Assembly (NCBI RefSeq): GCF_964204865.1
Contig: NC_135252.1
Span: forward strand, 24,139,383 to 24,203,382
Direction of reading: 5' to 3'
Origin: Styela clava
Taxonomy: Eukaryota > Chordata > Ascidiacea > Stolidobranchia > Styelidae
Length of the DNA stretch: 64,000 nucleotides
Shown in pieces: positions 1-11,700 of the stretch. The notes beneath the pieces were generated by a model. The model worked only from the letters and a program-made list of their open reading frames with translations, was not told the DNA's origin and searched no databases. Position numbers and translations under genes: made by a program. Numbering within the stretch: the first letter of the stretch is position 1; every line of letters starts with the position of its first letter.

Positions 1-69
1 CCTGCGAGCACTTGCCGTATTTTACGGACCACAAAGTATTATAAAGCGAAACGGTTTTTAAAGCAATAC

Positions 70-292
70 TGGTATTGGTTTTAAGTGTAGACGATACCTG
101 AAGTAGCCGGTATTGGTTTTAAGTGTAGGCAATACCTGAACCAAACATTGATCGATTTAAAAAAATGCTTATGGCCAAATACCGGTAATTTAGCCGGTAG
201 CCGGTATTGGTTTTAAGTGTAGGCAATACCTGATCCAAACATTGATCGATTTAAAAAAATGCTTATGGCCAAATACCGGTAATTTAGTTGAT
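70..292. repeat. Tandem repeat, period about 94 bp
   Basis: The unit starting AGCCGGTATTGG at about 105 recurs almost unchanged at about 199, with a partial third unit from about 73. Each full unit carries TTTTAAGTGTAGGCAATACC and ends near CCGGTAATTTAG. It lies inside R1, and the copy at 39.6 kb has only the single-copy equivalent, so this is a local expansion. Confidence 0.8.
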
Positions 293-636
293 CTCGCTAG
301 TACTAACTAAAACACATACAGATTAAACAGAAGCACTCATTCTGCGCAAAAAACTTCACCTGTAGGCTAAAGTACAACCTAATGTCTAATGCAGTATGGA
401 CTAGCTAGTTTTGCGTAAGAACCCTCGGGCAACAACACTAACATATGCGTCAGTCTGTTACGTGTACAGCATTTGACGTAGATTTAGAAGGCATATAAAG
501 CTCAGAATAGAGTGTACCGGTGTATTGAACTTGTTTACTTTCTACGGATTCGTATGGGTCAGGTCAGTTGGCACAAGAATGCTTGAACGAGATCGCATTA
601 TAAAGATAAATAGGAATAACATAATGAACAGAATAT

Positions 637-651
637 CCCCCCCCCCCCCCC
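637..651. repeat. Poly-C tract
   Basis: A run of 15 C residues. The length may be unreliable in sequencing. Confidence 0.95.
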
Positions 652-1779
652 GCTATTTTCAACATTATTTTTGAATGGACTTTTGCGGCATTCGCAGTAA
701 GGACATCAATTCTTACGCATTTTCCAACACCATTTCATTCTATTCTTATGCGATTTACTAAAAAATGACTTTTCCTGACTTTCTATCAATAATCCTTTCA
801 CTAAGTGAATCAACCGAGCTATGAAAATGCGCACTTGTATCCCTTGGATAGTCTGTTGATTCGTTAAGATATTGTTAGACATCACTGGCCCGATATTTCT
901 TTCAAATATTGAGTTTTAATTTAATTCACCAGAGAATTGATTTGGCACGCTTGTCTTTATATCTGAGCATTGCTCTCTTATTGGACACGGAGTGGACCTA
1001 TGGATTGTTTTGCTATTAGGTTGTTGGTATTTTTCTTCTTGTTGTTATGAAAAAAAAAATGTTTATCTCCTAACTAATGGACCAATTGCTTTGAAATTTA
1101 CAGTGAATAATGATTGTATTTTTCGCAGAAGGCTATTACTTTTATTTATTCTCGAATTTTCTATGAACCCTAAGAGATCTGATATTTCATAAAATTTCGG
1201 TAATATTTTTTGTTACGAAGCCTCGTATGCATGACACCCCGTGTTTCCCGCACAGCTTTTATCTGCTTGAATACATAAATGGTCTAATATTCATTTCAAA
1301 ATAATTCACAGTAATTTCATGGCTAGTACAAGATACATTGAAAATTGCTCAATATCGTCATAAAATGTATAATTCTTTTATAACCAATATGATATAACAT
1401 GAGTCGAAAGGAGTGCATATGGAAATGTTATTGCATATGCTCAAAAATACGCATATCCGAAAACAAGAGAGCTACGCCCAAATATATGGACACGTCTGTT
1501 CGCAGTACAGTACGGTATACCGTACCGTCAGATCACAGTCTACAAATATATTCACACCAAGCGAAGCAGTACAGTTGGACTTAAAATGGCGTCCGATGTC
1601 CGCAGAACGTTCAGTGACGTCATAGCAAACAAAAATAATCTCACAGAGCTAACAGAAATATTTGAAATGTCCACTAAACGTGTCCAAAAATACATATATG
1701 TTTGGAAAACTTCCATTTTGTATGCGTTGCTACAAAATACCATTCATCCATCTGAAATGGAAAGCAGGTTAACATACCT

Positions 1780-1865
1780 GACATAGACTGGTAACCGGAC
1801 AGGGCCCGTGGTTTGCATATGATTAGGCTTACTATACGTCCCGCGTCTTTCAGAGTCTTGTCCCG
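1780..1865 (+). mobile_element. SINE tail fragment
   Basis: Contains the block GACTGGTAACCGGACAGGGC followed by a CATATGATTAGGC-like stretch, matching the body of the tRNA-derived SINE seen most completely at 21,405-21,722. The tRNA-like head is missing. It marks the join between R1 and the DNA before the Gypsy remnant. Confidence 0.5.
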
Positions 1866-2154
1866 CCGAGTCGGCCAAAAGTCCCGCTTTAGCGTTGAGC
1901 CATCCAGCATAGTACACGAACATGTTCTTGTTACTGTTGTTTTGTGTAGCGCAGCGCTGGCCTATACTTACTGAAGGTGAATGCGTTTGTTTCCCGCTAA
2001 CATTGTTAGAAAACGTATCGCATGTAAAACCAATACTAATTAGTCTGAATTCGAATTATTTGTATCGGTATCGTTAACGTCAATTTCTTTCTATTTTCTC
2101 GAACTGAACCCGATATTTGGACAGAGAATATGCGCATGAATTCTCGATGACAAT

Positions 2155-2877
2155 ATGGTCAATGAAGACAGCCGGGATAGCTTTAATAACGATTCTCTCA
2201 ATAACAATGTTGGACAGGTCCTTCCACAACCAGAGTTTGTTTATCTACCGCATCCATCCTTCCAAATAAATGAGTTCTGGTCTCATTCCCCTGACGCATG
2301 GTTCACATCAACCGAAGCAGTCTTCCGTATAGTAGGGATCGATGGTGATATTTACAAATGTAATTATGTAGTTCGATGCTTGAATGACCGCCAATTAGAG
2401 AATATTCGCTCCCGCCTACCAGGCGGGCATAATCCTAGGTGTTATTCACTCTTGCGGAAACTTCTGATCAATACTTTCTCCGTATCACTCAGAGATCGCA
2501 TATCCGATATACTCAATGGTCGATTTCATAAACCGTCCGAGATTTTAGTGAAGCTTCGCGGTGAATTTTGTCTAGATAATTTCACAAACTGTAGCCAAAA
2601 CATTTTAAAGGAAATGTTCTTCCAGAAATTGCCATCATATATTGCTGTTGTCCTTGCTGGCCATCCGGATGATAACGTAGATGAATTGGCTGATATGGCC
2701 GATGTTAATTCCCCCACATTCGAAACGTTACAATCATCCTTGACCAGCTGTATGCCGCCAACGGTACACCTATACCATGGTATGGCCAACGAGCTGTGTT
2801 ATTTGCATTGGATAACGATATCAAATATGACTGCCATTTCAAATAGCTCGTGTTTCTTAACCGATATTAGGAGCTGA
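2155..2877 (+). pseudogene. Ty3/Gypsy gag-like remnant
   Basis: An open frame of 240 codons from the ATG. The segment FWSHSPDAWFTSTEAVFR, about 40 residues in, is the Gypsy Gag capsid-type opening in which a tryptophan-rich motif precedes an A-x-F core. The following part (YVVRCLNDRQLENIRSRL) also fits that family. No CCHC zinc knuckle is present, and the frame runs straight into the end of the protease in another frame, so the C-terminal part of Gag and the start of Pol appear deleted. No upstream LTR was found; R1/SINE sequence abuts the left side. A nonfunctional retrotransposon piece. Confidence 0.7.
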
Positions 2878-3950
2878 TTTTTTGTCACAACATAATCTTG
2901 TGGTTGACTTACGCAACTCGCGTCTCTTCGATCTTAATTCAAATACCTATATATATGACAAGAAGTCCTTTGGAAAATCAATAGCAGCCAACTTCATCTC
3001 ACCGAGATACCAGTGCCACTAAGCCAATTTGTTGAAAGAATTCCGCCCCGCCCCTCTTACGCCAAAAAAGCTTATTGAATCAGAAGACATAGTTCCTTCC
3101 AACTCTCCTTATTCGTCTCCGATCACAGTTGTACCAAAAGAGGATAGCAGTGAGGTCCGAATACAGACGATTAATGACATATGGCCAATTCCTCACATGC
3201 GCAATTTTACCAATGAATTACACTTGCCACTATTTCAGCAAATGTGACCTTTTGAAAGCATATCATCAAATACCTCTCCATCGATCTGATAGGAAGAAAG
3301 CTGCCTTCATCTGCCCTGAAGGATTGTTTGAAGCAGTAACTTTACCATTTGGTCTGTGCAATGCCTGTTCATCATTTTCTCGTTTTCTGTCGGAAGTAAC
3401 TTCCGGTTTGAAAAATATATTCGTATTCCTCGACGACATATTAATTGCAAACGAAACTAAAGGACAACATCGCCAAGCACCAAGGCAACTTTTCTTACGC
3501 CTACGGAAATACGGACAAGTCTTGCATGTTGATAAATGTGAGTTCGGCAAACACGAGCTCGATTTTTTAGGCCATCACGTGACACCGTAGGGTATCTATC
3601 CACTATCTTCAAAAGTTGAAGCAATCAACAAGTTTCCTTCACCAAATACTTCGAAAGAACTCCGATCGTTTTTTTCGGTCTAGTATGTTACTACCACCGC
3701 TTTGTCAAGAACTGCGCGGCCATATTAAAACCACTGCATGATCTAGCCTCACAGTGTAAGAATAAACGACATTCACTCAAATGGACTCCAGAAACACTGC
3801 AATCATTCGAAAAGATTAAATCAGAACTAGCATCTGAAATAATGCTTGTCCATCCGAATCATACTGCAACTCTTTCTTCATTGATCGACGCCAGCCAAGT
3901 GACAATGGGTGCCGTCCTTCAACAATGTGTTGGCGGCGAATGGTCACCAA
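2861..3950 (+). pseudogene. Ty3/Gypsy pol remnant: protease end, reverse transcriptase, RNase H
   Basis: The motif PILGADFL, typical of the protease C-terminus, starts at about 2,861 in a frame different from Gag. RT blocks follow across at least two frames: a SNSPYSSPITVVPK block near 3,100, KCDLLKAYHQIPLH near 3,240, LPFGLCNACSSF near 3,345, and the catalytic block FLDDILIAN near 3,425, where F replaces the usual Y of Y-x-D-D. A stop falls at 3,588. Downstream are the connection-domain and RNase H start, with a frameshift near 3,680 and SLIDASQVTMGAVLQQ near 3,880. The rest of RNase H is missing. Frameshifts, stops and deletions make it dead. Confidence 0.85.
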
Positions 3951-4985
3951 AAACATTGAGCAATGGGTTCGTGAATGCGCTCAATGCCAGCGTTTAAAAG
4001 GGCAACGTCATACACGTACCGAGATGACAAATATCAATGCGATAGATTCAACACTGTCAACGTTGCTATATTAGGTCCACTCGGATTGAGCAGAGGCTAC
4101 AACTACATTCTGATGTGTGTAGATCGTTTCTCACGTTGGTTAGAATGCATCCCATTGTCTGATATTTCCGCTGAAAGTGTTGCCAATGGATTTGTCTTTG
4201 GCTGGGTATCACGATTTGGAGCACCAAAGAGGATCATCACAGATTGTGGGGAACAATTCAAATGCAAGCTTTGGTCGGATATAATGAATTTTCTTGGCTC
4301 CGACCATTCTATAACTTTTCCTCACTCGCCACATATGAATAGTTTAGTGGAACGCGCAAATCGTACGCTTAAAAATGACCTTCGCGTTATGGAGAATCCT
4401 GAAGACTAATATGACAATTTAGGATTTGTATTGCTCGGCATTAGGAGTGTCATCAAAGAAGATTTAGGTTAGTCCTCGGAAGAAATTCTGTACGGGACAC
4501 ATCTTCGGCTTCCCGGTGAGCTCGTAGACCCTCGTCCAAATCAAACTACAATCGAACCGTATAATTATGAAAACAAGATGCGCAGATTTTTCAACAAACT
4601 ACATAGCGTGCCTACTCGACAGCAGCCGCCTAACCAAGTTTATATTCCTAAAGAACTCAATAATGCAACACATGTCTACATTCGTGTCGATTCCACAAGA
4701 AGAGGACTTCTGCTCGTCTACACTGGACCACACAGGGTAATTTCAAGGTCCAATAAGTATTTTACGATCGAATGCAAAGGAAATACTTACGTCGTATCAA
4801 CCGACCGCGTGAAACCAGCATTTCTTCATTTTTGTGACGTCGAAACCACAACTGTCAAACTTCACATTTCTCCGTTGAAACCGCAGTCAAATCCTGATAG
4901 CGAACTAAGAGAAAACTCCCCCACTTTTAACGCGCCAACACAAAACCACCTTACTCGACATGGACGGATAATTCGCCCACCATAG
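3951..4985 (+). pseudogene. Ty3/Gypsy integrase remnant
   Basis: After a deletion that joins RNase H to the integrase zinc-binding end (ECAQCQRLKG near 3,970), the integrase core is readable: CVDRFSRW (first Asp), ITDCGEQF (second Asp) and NSLVERANRTLK (Glu), a complete D,D,E triad. A stop at about 4,407 interrupts it. From 4,578 an open 135-codon segment carries the C-terminal domain with HVYIRVDSTRRG, YTGPHRVISRS, VVSTDRVKPA and a terminal TRHGRIIRPP, a common Gypsy ending. Several inactivating changes; no intact element. Confidence 0.85.
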
Positions 4986-6080
4986 CAATTAGACGATTTT
5001 ATTCTAGCGCCTATTTTTGAAATAAACATTTAGGTTAAAAGCGTAACTTTTTACTTTCTTGTGTATATATATTGCACCATTAAAGCGTAACACCACATCA
5101 TATGATCTATTTAATCGCCGCAATCATTTTTTTCTCACTTTCACGTATTTTATCAGCTTCTCCCATCGGTTGTTTTTGTCTAATGATTTAATACGTCTGT
5201 CAGCCCAAAATTCTGTCACTATCTTATTGAATTTATCACCGTTTGCTATTCTCACTTCACCTATCTCAGAATTTTTGAATACCATGCGACTCTTTCCATG
5301 TCAGCACCCTAAAATGCTTTAAGACATAATCGAGTAAAGTATTATTTGTCGTGTTTTCATTTTTGACAGCCCCTGTATTGTCCCTATAAAGCGGGTATTC
5401 CTGGGCATATTTCATATTATATATGTTGCTGTTTCTTTACTTTTATCAATTTTCCACTGTTCAATTCTTTATATCGTTTGGGTTTCAATAATTTTTCCTA
5501 CTGCTTTAATTAACACCTGTGCTGTTTCTGTTTCCGGCTGCGATAATTTCATGATTAATGAGAATATTTTGTTGTTCAGCTGTGTTATGTTTGCACTTTC
5601 AATTTTAAATTACCAGCAGTCATATCTCTTATCTCCACGTCAATCAAGTGCAATGGTGAAATTCGGCATATCAAGTTAATTGGATTTCATCGTTAATTTC
5701 ACCATTTCACTGTCTACTCACTAACTATTCATTCGTATTTTTAATGTTTATTTATTTACTTCACCGCATGCATAGAATATTACATATAATCATATTTTCG
5801 CAAATCTCACCTCCTATGTATTGTTGTTGACAATTATTACGTCATACACTGACGACAACAAGGTTTTGCTGCTATGTATATAATTGTACTATACATTGCT
5901 ATAATCATCGGCTATTACTTAACTGTAAATCAATGGCTTTTTATTTGTTTAATTGTCGTCACACCTGTACCCACTTCTAACTAACAATAATTTATTGTAA
6001 TATTTCACTTCCATTTCATATTCATCTTTTCTGTGTTGCCCTTTGTTCACGTATCCGTTCACGAAGCTTTTACAAAGTGG
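4986..6080. other. AT-rich stretch downstream of Gypsy pol, no gene seen
   Basis: About 1.1 kb with only short chance ORFs. In this position an intact element would have an untranslated spacer or extra gene, polypurine tract and 3' LTR. A purine run with GGGGGG at about 6,078-6,085 could be a decayed polypurine tract, but no second LTR exists in the window to confirm it. Confidence 0.4.
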
Positions 6081-6084
6081 GGGG

Positions 6085-6330
6085 AACTCATATAGCGACC
6101 CCTAGGCTCAGGTCACATGACCTGTGACGCGCTGCCATGTTTTGGATTCTGTTTTGATAGATAATTTAACGCACTCTATTTTGTGCTTTTATAACGTCGC
6201 TATTTCAATACAACAAATACCTTGCACTTTTACCTAGGGTCCTAGAGACTTGAAAGCGGACAGAAATAAGGAAGCGCAGTCTCGGCATGCCACGACAATA
6301 ATAGCAACGAACCCTGCACTACGAGTTTTG
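6085..6330 (+). repeat. Diverged repeat, also at 25,780-26,023 (possible solo LTR)
   Basis: The segment starts TATAGCGACCCCTAGG and ends near GAAGCGCAGTCTCGGCATGC. The segment at 25,780-26,023 begins TATAGCGAGACCTAGG and ends with AAGCCCAGTCTGGGCACGC in the same order and spacing, with a weakly alike interior. Its position after a purine-rich tract makes a 3' LTR of the Gypsy element possible, but a matching 5' LTR is not seen, so this stays a guess. Confidence 0.4.
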
Positions 6331-6469
6331 CTTAATTCCTGGATCGTAGTCGTATATTCTGTCGTGTACATGTTTCTACCAGACATTGGCATGATAAAAT
6401 CAATTTGTTTATGTCAGTCCAGCAAAATAAATTTAGATGTGGCAGAGGAAATGACGTCCATGCCTATAA

Positions 6470-6603
6470 AAACGAAGACCTGGCTGGCTAACTAATACCA
6501 CATCCACTGACTGACTACCGGACTAAACCCGTGGTTCGTCACGTGTTTAAGCCGTCTTATCGGTTTTCCTTTCCCCCGGGATAAATATGTAAATCCTATC
6601 CTA
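6470..6603 (+). mobile_element. SINE body/tail copy
   Basis: Carries CTGGCTAACTAATACCAC, a GGACTAAACCCGTGGTTCG block, GCCGTCTTATCGG and the tail GGGATAAATATGTAAATCC, in the same order as the SINE at 21,405-21,722. The tRNA-like head is absent, as in many 5'-truncated copies. Confidence 0.65.
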
Positions 6604-7570
6604 ATTGTTGTTGTTGCAAAGGAAAAATGGCGGGAAATGCAAAACGATCATAAAAATTGCTTCCAACTACATAATCAGACAATGGATGATTCAAATTTCA
6701 GTTTCTGAATTGAGCGTCTTTGCTTTTACTTTTCTACAGTTAAATATAGCATTGGGAAATGACTCAAAAAAAAACGCAGACTATTCGACTTACGCGCGGC
6801 GTAGAAAGTTCGAAATCAGCGAAATGCAAAACCACGAAACTGCTCTCAAATAGGCCGAGTCGAGGTTCATTTTGACCTATATCATGTTTGTCGTTTCATT
6901 GACTTGTCGAACTTGGCACTAAAAAAAATTTTGCATGCCGTCCTATCGGTTTCTTTTTCTCGTTTAATCTTAAATATTTCCAGCACAACAGAAATTCTGA
7001 TCAATCATGGAAATTAGGGGAATCAGTAATGGACTGATAAGAGGTTTTTCCCGGGTCAAAGATCATTAGAAATTGATTGATTTACAGATTGTTTCCATGA
7101 GAAGGTTAACATCTTTTCCAGAACGAAAATTCTTGAAATGAGACACGGAAAGCCCGATTTAAATGTAAAATGAGATCTAAAATCTTAATTTTATATTTTG
7201 CAGAGTTTTATGGCATATATACGGGTTTAATTGGCAGCCATTTCTAAAGTCACATTCAAATTGCCTGTGAGGGCCAAACCTGTACAATAAGACTAGATTA
7301 TTGTCTTGTTTCGATCGAGTGCGGGAGCCAATATTTAACTAATGGGCGATCCGGATGTATTCGCACCAAGATGACGCATATCCTGAACCGTAACTTGGAC
7401 ACATACTATGTTCAGGTTGTGCGCCATTTTGATACATATACCTCGGGAGCACCAACTCATGACATTGTGAAAGTCCTCACGAGTTTCACAGGAGCTGTAG
7501 CTTTGGAAATCACGCGAAACAAGACAATACATATCATTTCAGTCACGTTGCATAAGGCGTACATAAAATT
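6604..7570. other. No gene recognised
   Basis: AT-rich DNA with short ORFs on both strands that resemble nothing I know. Around 7,370-7,465 there is weak similarity to the GGTACTCCC repeat family described at 48,864-49,063. Confidence 0.4.
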
Positions 7571-7574
7571 CCTA

Positions 7575-8220
7575 TTTACATGTTGATATAATGCAAAACA
7601 ATAATGCAACTGGTTTTCTTTGCAAGATGGGTGACTCATTATCACTTTTTTCAGCCAAGCAAAATAATTTCAATGTGACAGAGAAAATGACGTAAATGGT
7701 TGCTACGCGATGAAGGGTTCAGGATTGAACAGCGATAAAATGCGCAGTAACAGATTATTTGTAAGGCTTGAGGTATGAGGAATAGCAGTTATAAATTGAA
7801 TAGGGACAGGAATGTGTAAATCTGGCAGCTATGATGTAAAGAAGTTCCAGTAAAAGATAGTCGAGGTAGTTGTCAGGTCTGCAGTGTATGATTTATATTT
7901 GTGGTTCGTTCATGTTAGTTTGTTGGATCATGCGTAATTCAAGCAACACAGCATTTCAGTCACGTTGCTAGTGCGTGCATAAAATTTACATTCAAATGTC
8001 GATAAAATGAAAAACAATAATGCACCTGGTTTTCTTCGCATGATGGGTGATTCATTATCACTTTTTGCCGCCAAGCAAAATGAATTTCAATGTGACAGAG
8101 GAAATGACGTAAATGATTGTTGATACGCTAAGACGGGTTCAGGATTAAACAGTGATAAAATGCGCAGCAAGATATTATTTGATAAGACTTGAGGTATGAG
8201 GACTAGCAGGAGTAGCAAAT
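7575..8220 (+). repeat. Local tandem duplication upstream of the lectin gene
   Basis: The block at about 7,590-7,795 (AAACAATAATGCA, ACTCATTATCACTTTTT, CAATGTGACAGA, AAATGACGTAAAT, GGTTCAGGATT, GATAAAATGCGCAG, CTTGAGGTATGAGG) recurs in the same order at about 8,010-8,215. A third short piece with GGCAGAGGAAATGACGT lies at about 6,438. The second copy ends about 115 bp before the lectin start codon, so it occupies promoter-proximal DNA. Each unit contains an ATGACGT half-site of CRE/AP-1 type. Confidence 0.8.
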
Positions 8221-8334
8221 CTCAATTTAGACAGCTAATTATGGCGGCACCGAACATATAAAAGCCTTGAATATTTTTACAGATATTCACTTTATAACTA
8301 AGCCTTTAGTCATCAAGCCTTTCTAGAAGTGAAC

Positions 8335-10740
8335 ATGGACTTCGTCAAAATTATTTTATTCATCTCTCTCATCTATGGATTATATGCGAAGCAAAAACTA
8401 CCCGGTAAAATTTGTTTCGATGAAATCACTGTTAGATTTTGTAACACTGAATTGCATGCCTGGCTTCTGATACCAAGAATGCTACAATACCGGAGATTCC
8501 TAAATCATTATAAAAATATCACTCTCTATCAGTATTGCAATTGGCGCAAGATGTCGTTCTATTCAACTTCACGTTTTTTTTTTGACAGCTGGAGCCTGCG
8601 TTTCCAAGATCGTGAATGGGAAACTGGTACAAGTTGGGGACTGCGAGGTGAAATTAAAGTTGTTATTTTTTAATCTAGCATTTTCACACTTCGACTCCAA
8701 ACAAGACTTTGGGCAAGCAGGCAACGATCTCTCTAATTAGCAGCATCTAGAACACAAAAAGAAAAAACATAAACTGTTAAACTATTTCACTCAAGTTCGG
8801 CGGGCCATTTTAAATTGTTACGCGGGTAGTAATTAGCCTGCCGGCCGATCTGGGAACCACTGTTCAAGAAACGCTAATGTTTTAACTGACTGGAAGTTTT
8901 ATTTTCTGAATCGCGTAAACAATTTTAAATCCGACGTGTGCATGCATGTTACGCAACTAATAAAATCTGATACAACTTACGTGTTATAATTACTCTACTA
9001 AACATTTGCGTTTTTAATTTATTTCATAGAAAAACGATGGATCCGGTGAGTTCTTCCTACTCTATGATATGTTTTGGGTTCACAAATAATTACCCTGTAC
9101 TAAACGATTCGTAATTACGCACGGGTCCAAAATAACCTGTCCAATAGTAACAGTTTTCAAATAAAACTTTTAATTCCGAATCAGGCTCTTATTTGGTGAA
9201 ACGCCGCTTCCTAACATTTTTCTGGCATTGCATTTCAATTGCCTGTTATTTTCAATCCTGTAAAAAGTTTAGCGAAACTCATTCACAACAATTTTTGTGA
9301 CTAATATTTGTTATCAGGATAGATAAATTCTAGATCTGGACTTTGCTAAAAAGAAATTTAACAACGCTTTTATATGCTGTTGTCATATTATGGTTAGTTA
9401 AAGTTATTTAATGTCATACGAGAAAAAATACCATGGCAAGACTGATTAAAACGTCTTTTCTTACTCACAAATAAATCAATTTCTTACAGATATCGTCAGA
9501 CTGATCAAGAAGAGTCGTGATGAGAAGATAAAGGCTGAAAGTAATTTATATTTGTGTTTTATGATTTGACTATAAAATATGCCACGGCCGCCAAGCGCTA
9601 AAAATGGATGTCGCGTGGGTTTAAAAATAGATTTAATTTACCTAATATTACAAGTATTGGACTCCTGGTCGTCGCTGCGTGATTAACCCCACCACTAGTC
9701 GGTTACGACTCCGTCCACCACCATACATCTGAACAATCTGTTCCGCCGTTCTTAGTTCGTCTTATCGGCTTTTCTCACCCTAGAATTAATAGAATTCAGG
9801 AAGAAGTTGAATTGAACTAAAAAACCGACTTTTGATTCTATGACGTCATTTCTGAAGGTGTCATTTTTTAAAATTAAATATTCAATTACTACAATAATGT
9901 TTTCAGATAAGTGTGACGTAACATATAAGAAAAAATGCTACCGAGCAGTTGTGTATGATGTGGACAACGTTACCTTCAACGATGCCAAAGCAATCTGCAA
10001 ATCAAAGAACGGAAAACCCGCGAATATTTACGATCTCAAGCATTACCAGCTGCTGCTCCCTTATCTACGTTCAGTGATTCCTGCTGGTCGGACATGGATG
10101 TGGTTCTGGACTGGGATGGAGTATAAGGTCAGTTGATGGATCACAATCTCAGCAGAGTTTGATTCTTTTTTGTAAACTTCATCTTGGGTACAATTTACCA
10201 AAAGCGGTTTATTATTAAAAGTTTCAAATGATGGGCAGGTAAACGATGCCTTATTGTTAATTTGGGCGATTAATAAAAATTAAAAATATTAAACATGATT
10301 TTCAAGATATTATGACGTCATATCCGAGTCGTCCGATCGCGTTTTTTTTTAAATTCCAAATATTTTAGCATTTTTAATGCATTAATTTCTGCTTTTTACC
10401 CATTTATGTAACGTTCCACCCCATACGTCTATTCTGACCACCTTTACTATGGAGCCTATTACTACACGCAAATATTTTCACAATATGTCAGTCGCATTAA
10501 CATTTCAAGCAACAGATTTAAAAACTGTTTATTCAATTGTTACAGAACAATCAGCTTTTGCTGTTTGGTGGAAAACCCATCACTATAGCAACAGAAGTGT
10601 TGCATCCTTATTATCCGAGATCCTATGCATCGTTGACAAATGTTGCTGTTGGTATCAATAAAGATCCTGAGGATGCACGTCAGGGAATGTTAAATTATTT
10701 ACCATCCTTGTCAATCCACGGTGTCATCTGTGAAATATAA
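8335..10740 (+). CDS. Secreted C-type-lectin-like protein, six exons
   Basis: Exons 8335-8404, 8589-8647, 9030-9045 (16-nt microexon), 9490-9540, 9907-10127 and 10546-10740 join in phase through GT-AG borders to give 203 residues. Residues 1 to about 18 are a hydrophobic signal peptide. A short Cys-containing segment (VSKIVNGKLVQVGDCE) and a charged linker (RLIKKSRDEKIKAE) precede a C-type lectin fold at about 68-203. The fold opens with C68...C76 (long-form type), then C96, WTGMEYK at about 133-139, and ends HGVICEI with C201. The usual internal Cys pair and the EPN/QPD and WND calcium-sugar motifs are missing, so calcium-dependent sugar binding is doubtful. The ATG at 8335 was chosen because it opens the signal peptide; the upstream in-frame GTG is not a start. 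Resemblance to Ciona lectin-like proteins is from memory. Confidence 0.75.
9660..9790 (+). mobile_element. Decayed SINE in lectin intron 4
   Basis: Contains GTCGGTTACGACTCCGTCCA and later GTCTTATCGGCTTTTCTC, which match the middle and tail of the SINE at 21,405-21,722. It lies in the intron between exons ending 9,540 and starting 9,907. Confidence 0.5.
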
Positions 10741-11640
10741 AACCAGATCAAAACCTGACAGAACTTCGTTGGTGGATTAAATGATAAAAAAGACAAAAAC
10801 AGTTAAATGACTGTTGTTATGTATATAGATTTTAAATTTTTGTTTGCTTTTCTATGGCCGTTGTTCTAAATGTTCTAATTATAATAGGTCCATGTCTGAT
10901 TATGCAAAACCTATAAGCTGCCCATAAATGATCTGATCTTAAATACTTCTTCAATTTGACTAAATCGCATATTTTTACAAAGTCTGTTTTCCAAGCCTTA
11001 AAACCTGATTTTATTTATGAAAGAAGACTAAATTACATGTTTATGAAAGTTAAATTACTGATATTTTTACTTGTGCATTTTTATTTCACACTGAAGTCGG
11101 CCTGTGATTATGATTAGACAAAGGCCACACAAGTATGCTTGTCTTAATAGATGAAACTTGCTTTTACTTATTATTACTTACTTTCAGTGGCAGAATTCAA
11201 AAATCTTAGAACGGGTTCTCTTTTACATCGATCTCGCTAACAACGGGTTCTCTCATTTTAGAGATACATGCTGAACTAAATCATGAAAAAAAAAACAAGA
11301 ACGGTTTGCAAAAGACCCCTTGAATCCTGCCATTGCTTACTTATCCATTGTTCCTCTACTATTATTCTATTATTAACCGTATAACCCATGCCTTGAATTG
11401 GTCGCCTTGTCTATTGAAAACTTTTGCTCCATGTGATTTCTGTATATAACCAAACATGATAATAAATATTGATTCGATCAGTTTTGGTTTCTTTGTTATT
11501 GTTCTGAACCAGTGAGTCAGTTATTGGAAAAGCACATGATACGGGATATCTGGAAAAAGCTTTGAATCTACCCTCGTTCACAGATTACACGTAAAACAAT
11601 TTATCGAGATTCTCTTCCTAAACCTACTATCTAATATGAC
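10741..11640. other. Lectin 3' flank
   Basis: No further coding seen. The first 580 bp are duplicated at 12,715-13,270. An AATAAA at 11,461-11,466 is the clearest polyadenylation-like signal, but it is more than 700 bp past the stop codon, so the real transcript end is unknown. Confidence 0.4.
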
Positions 11641-11700
11641 CACACACGGTACTGGTAACCGGACGAGAGGCCGCGGTCCGTCATTTTATTAGGGCTGCAA
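11640..11700 (+). mobile_element. Short SINE fragment
   Basis: GGTACTGGTAACCGGACGAG, GGCCGCGGTCCGTC and a decayed ATTAGGGC match the body of the local SINE family. Both ends are lost. Confidence 0.45.

Larger units (their letters stand above)
1..1870 (-). repeat. Interspersed repeat R1, inverted copy
   Basis: Read on the minus strand, this segment follows the same order as 38,060-39,665. Shared landmarks are the end block with CGTTTCGCTTTATAATAC, a block around 290-450 (GTTGATCTCGCTAGTAC), the block around 1,060-1,120 (GGACCAATTGCTTTGAAAT), the block near 1,200-1,280 with CACCCCGTGTTTCCC, and a stretch at 1,700-1,800. No long ORF or recognisable protein is present; the short ORFs inside are not conserved between copies. 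R1 may be a non-autonomous transposon or a fragment of a larger element whose end lies left of the window. Confidence 0.75.

Noticed and set aside
2526-2789. Antisense ORF across gag
   Set aside because: It is a shadow of the Gag frame with no independent features.
5059-5322. Possible env or extra gene after Gypsy integrase
   Set aside because: The 87-codon frame has no signal or membrane pattern of an envelope protein and is low-complexity AT-rich sequence.
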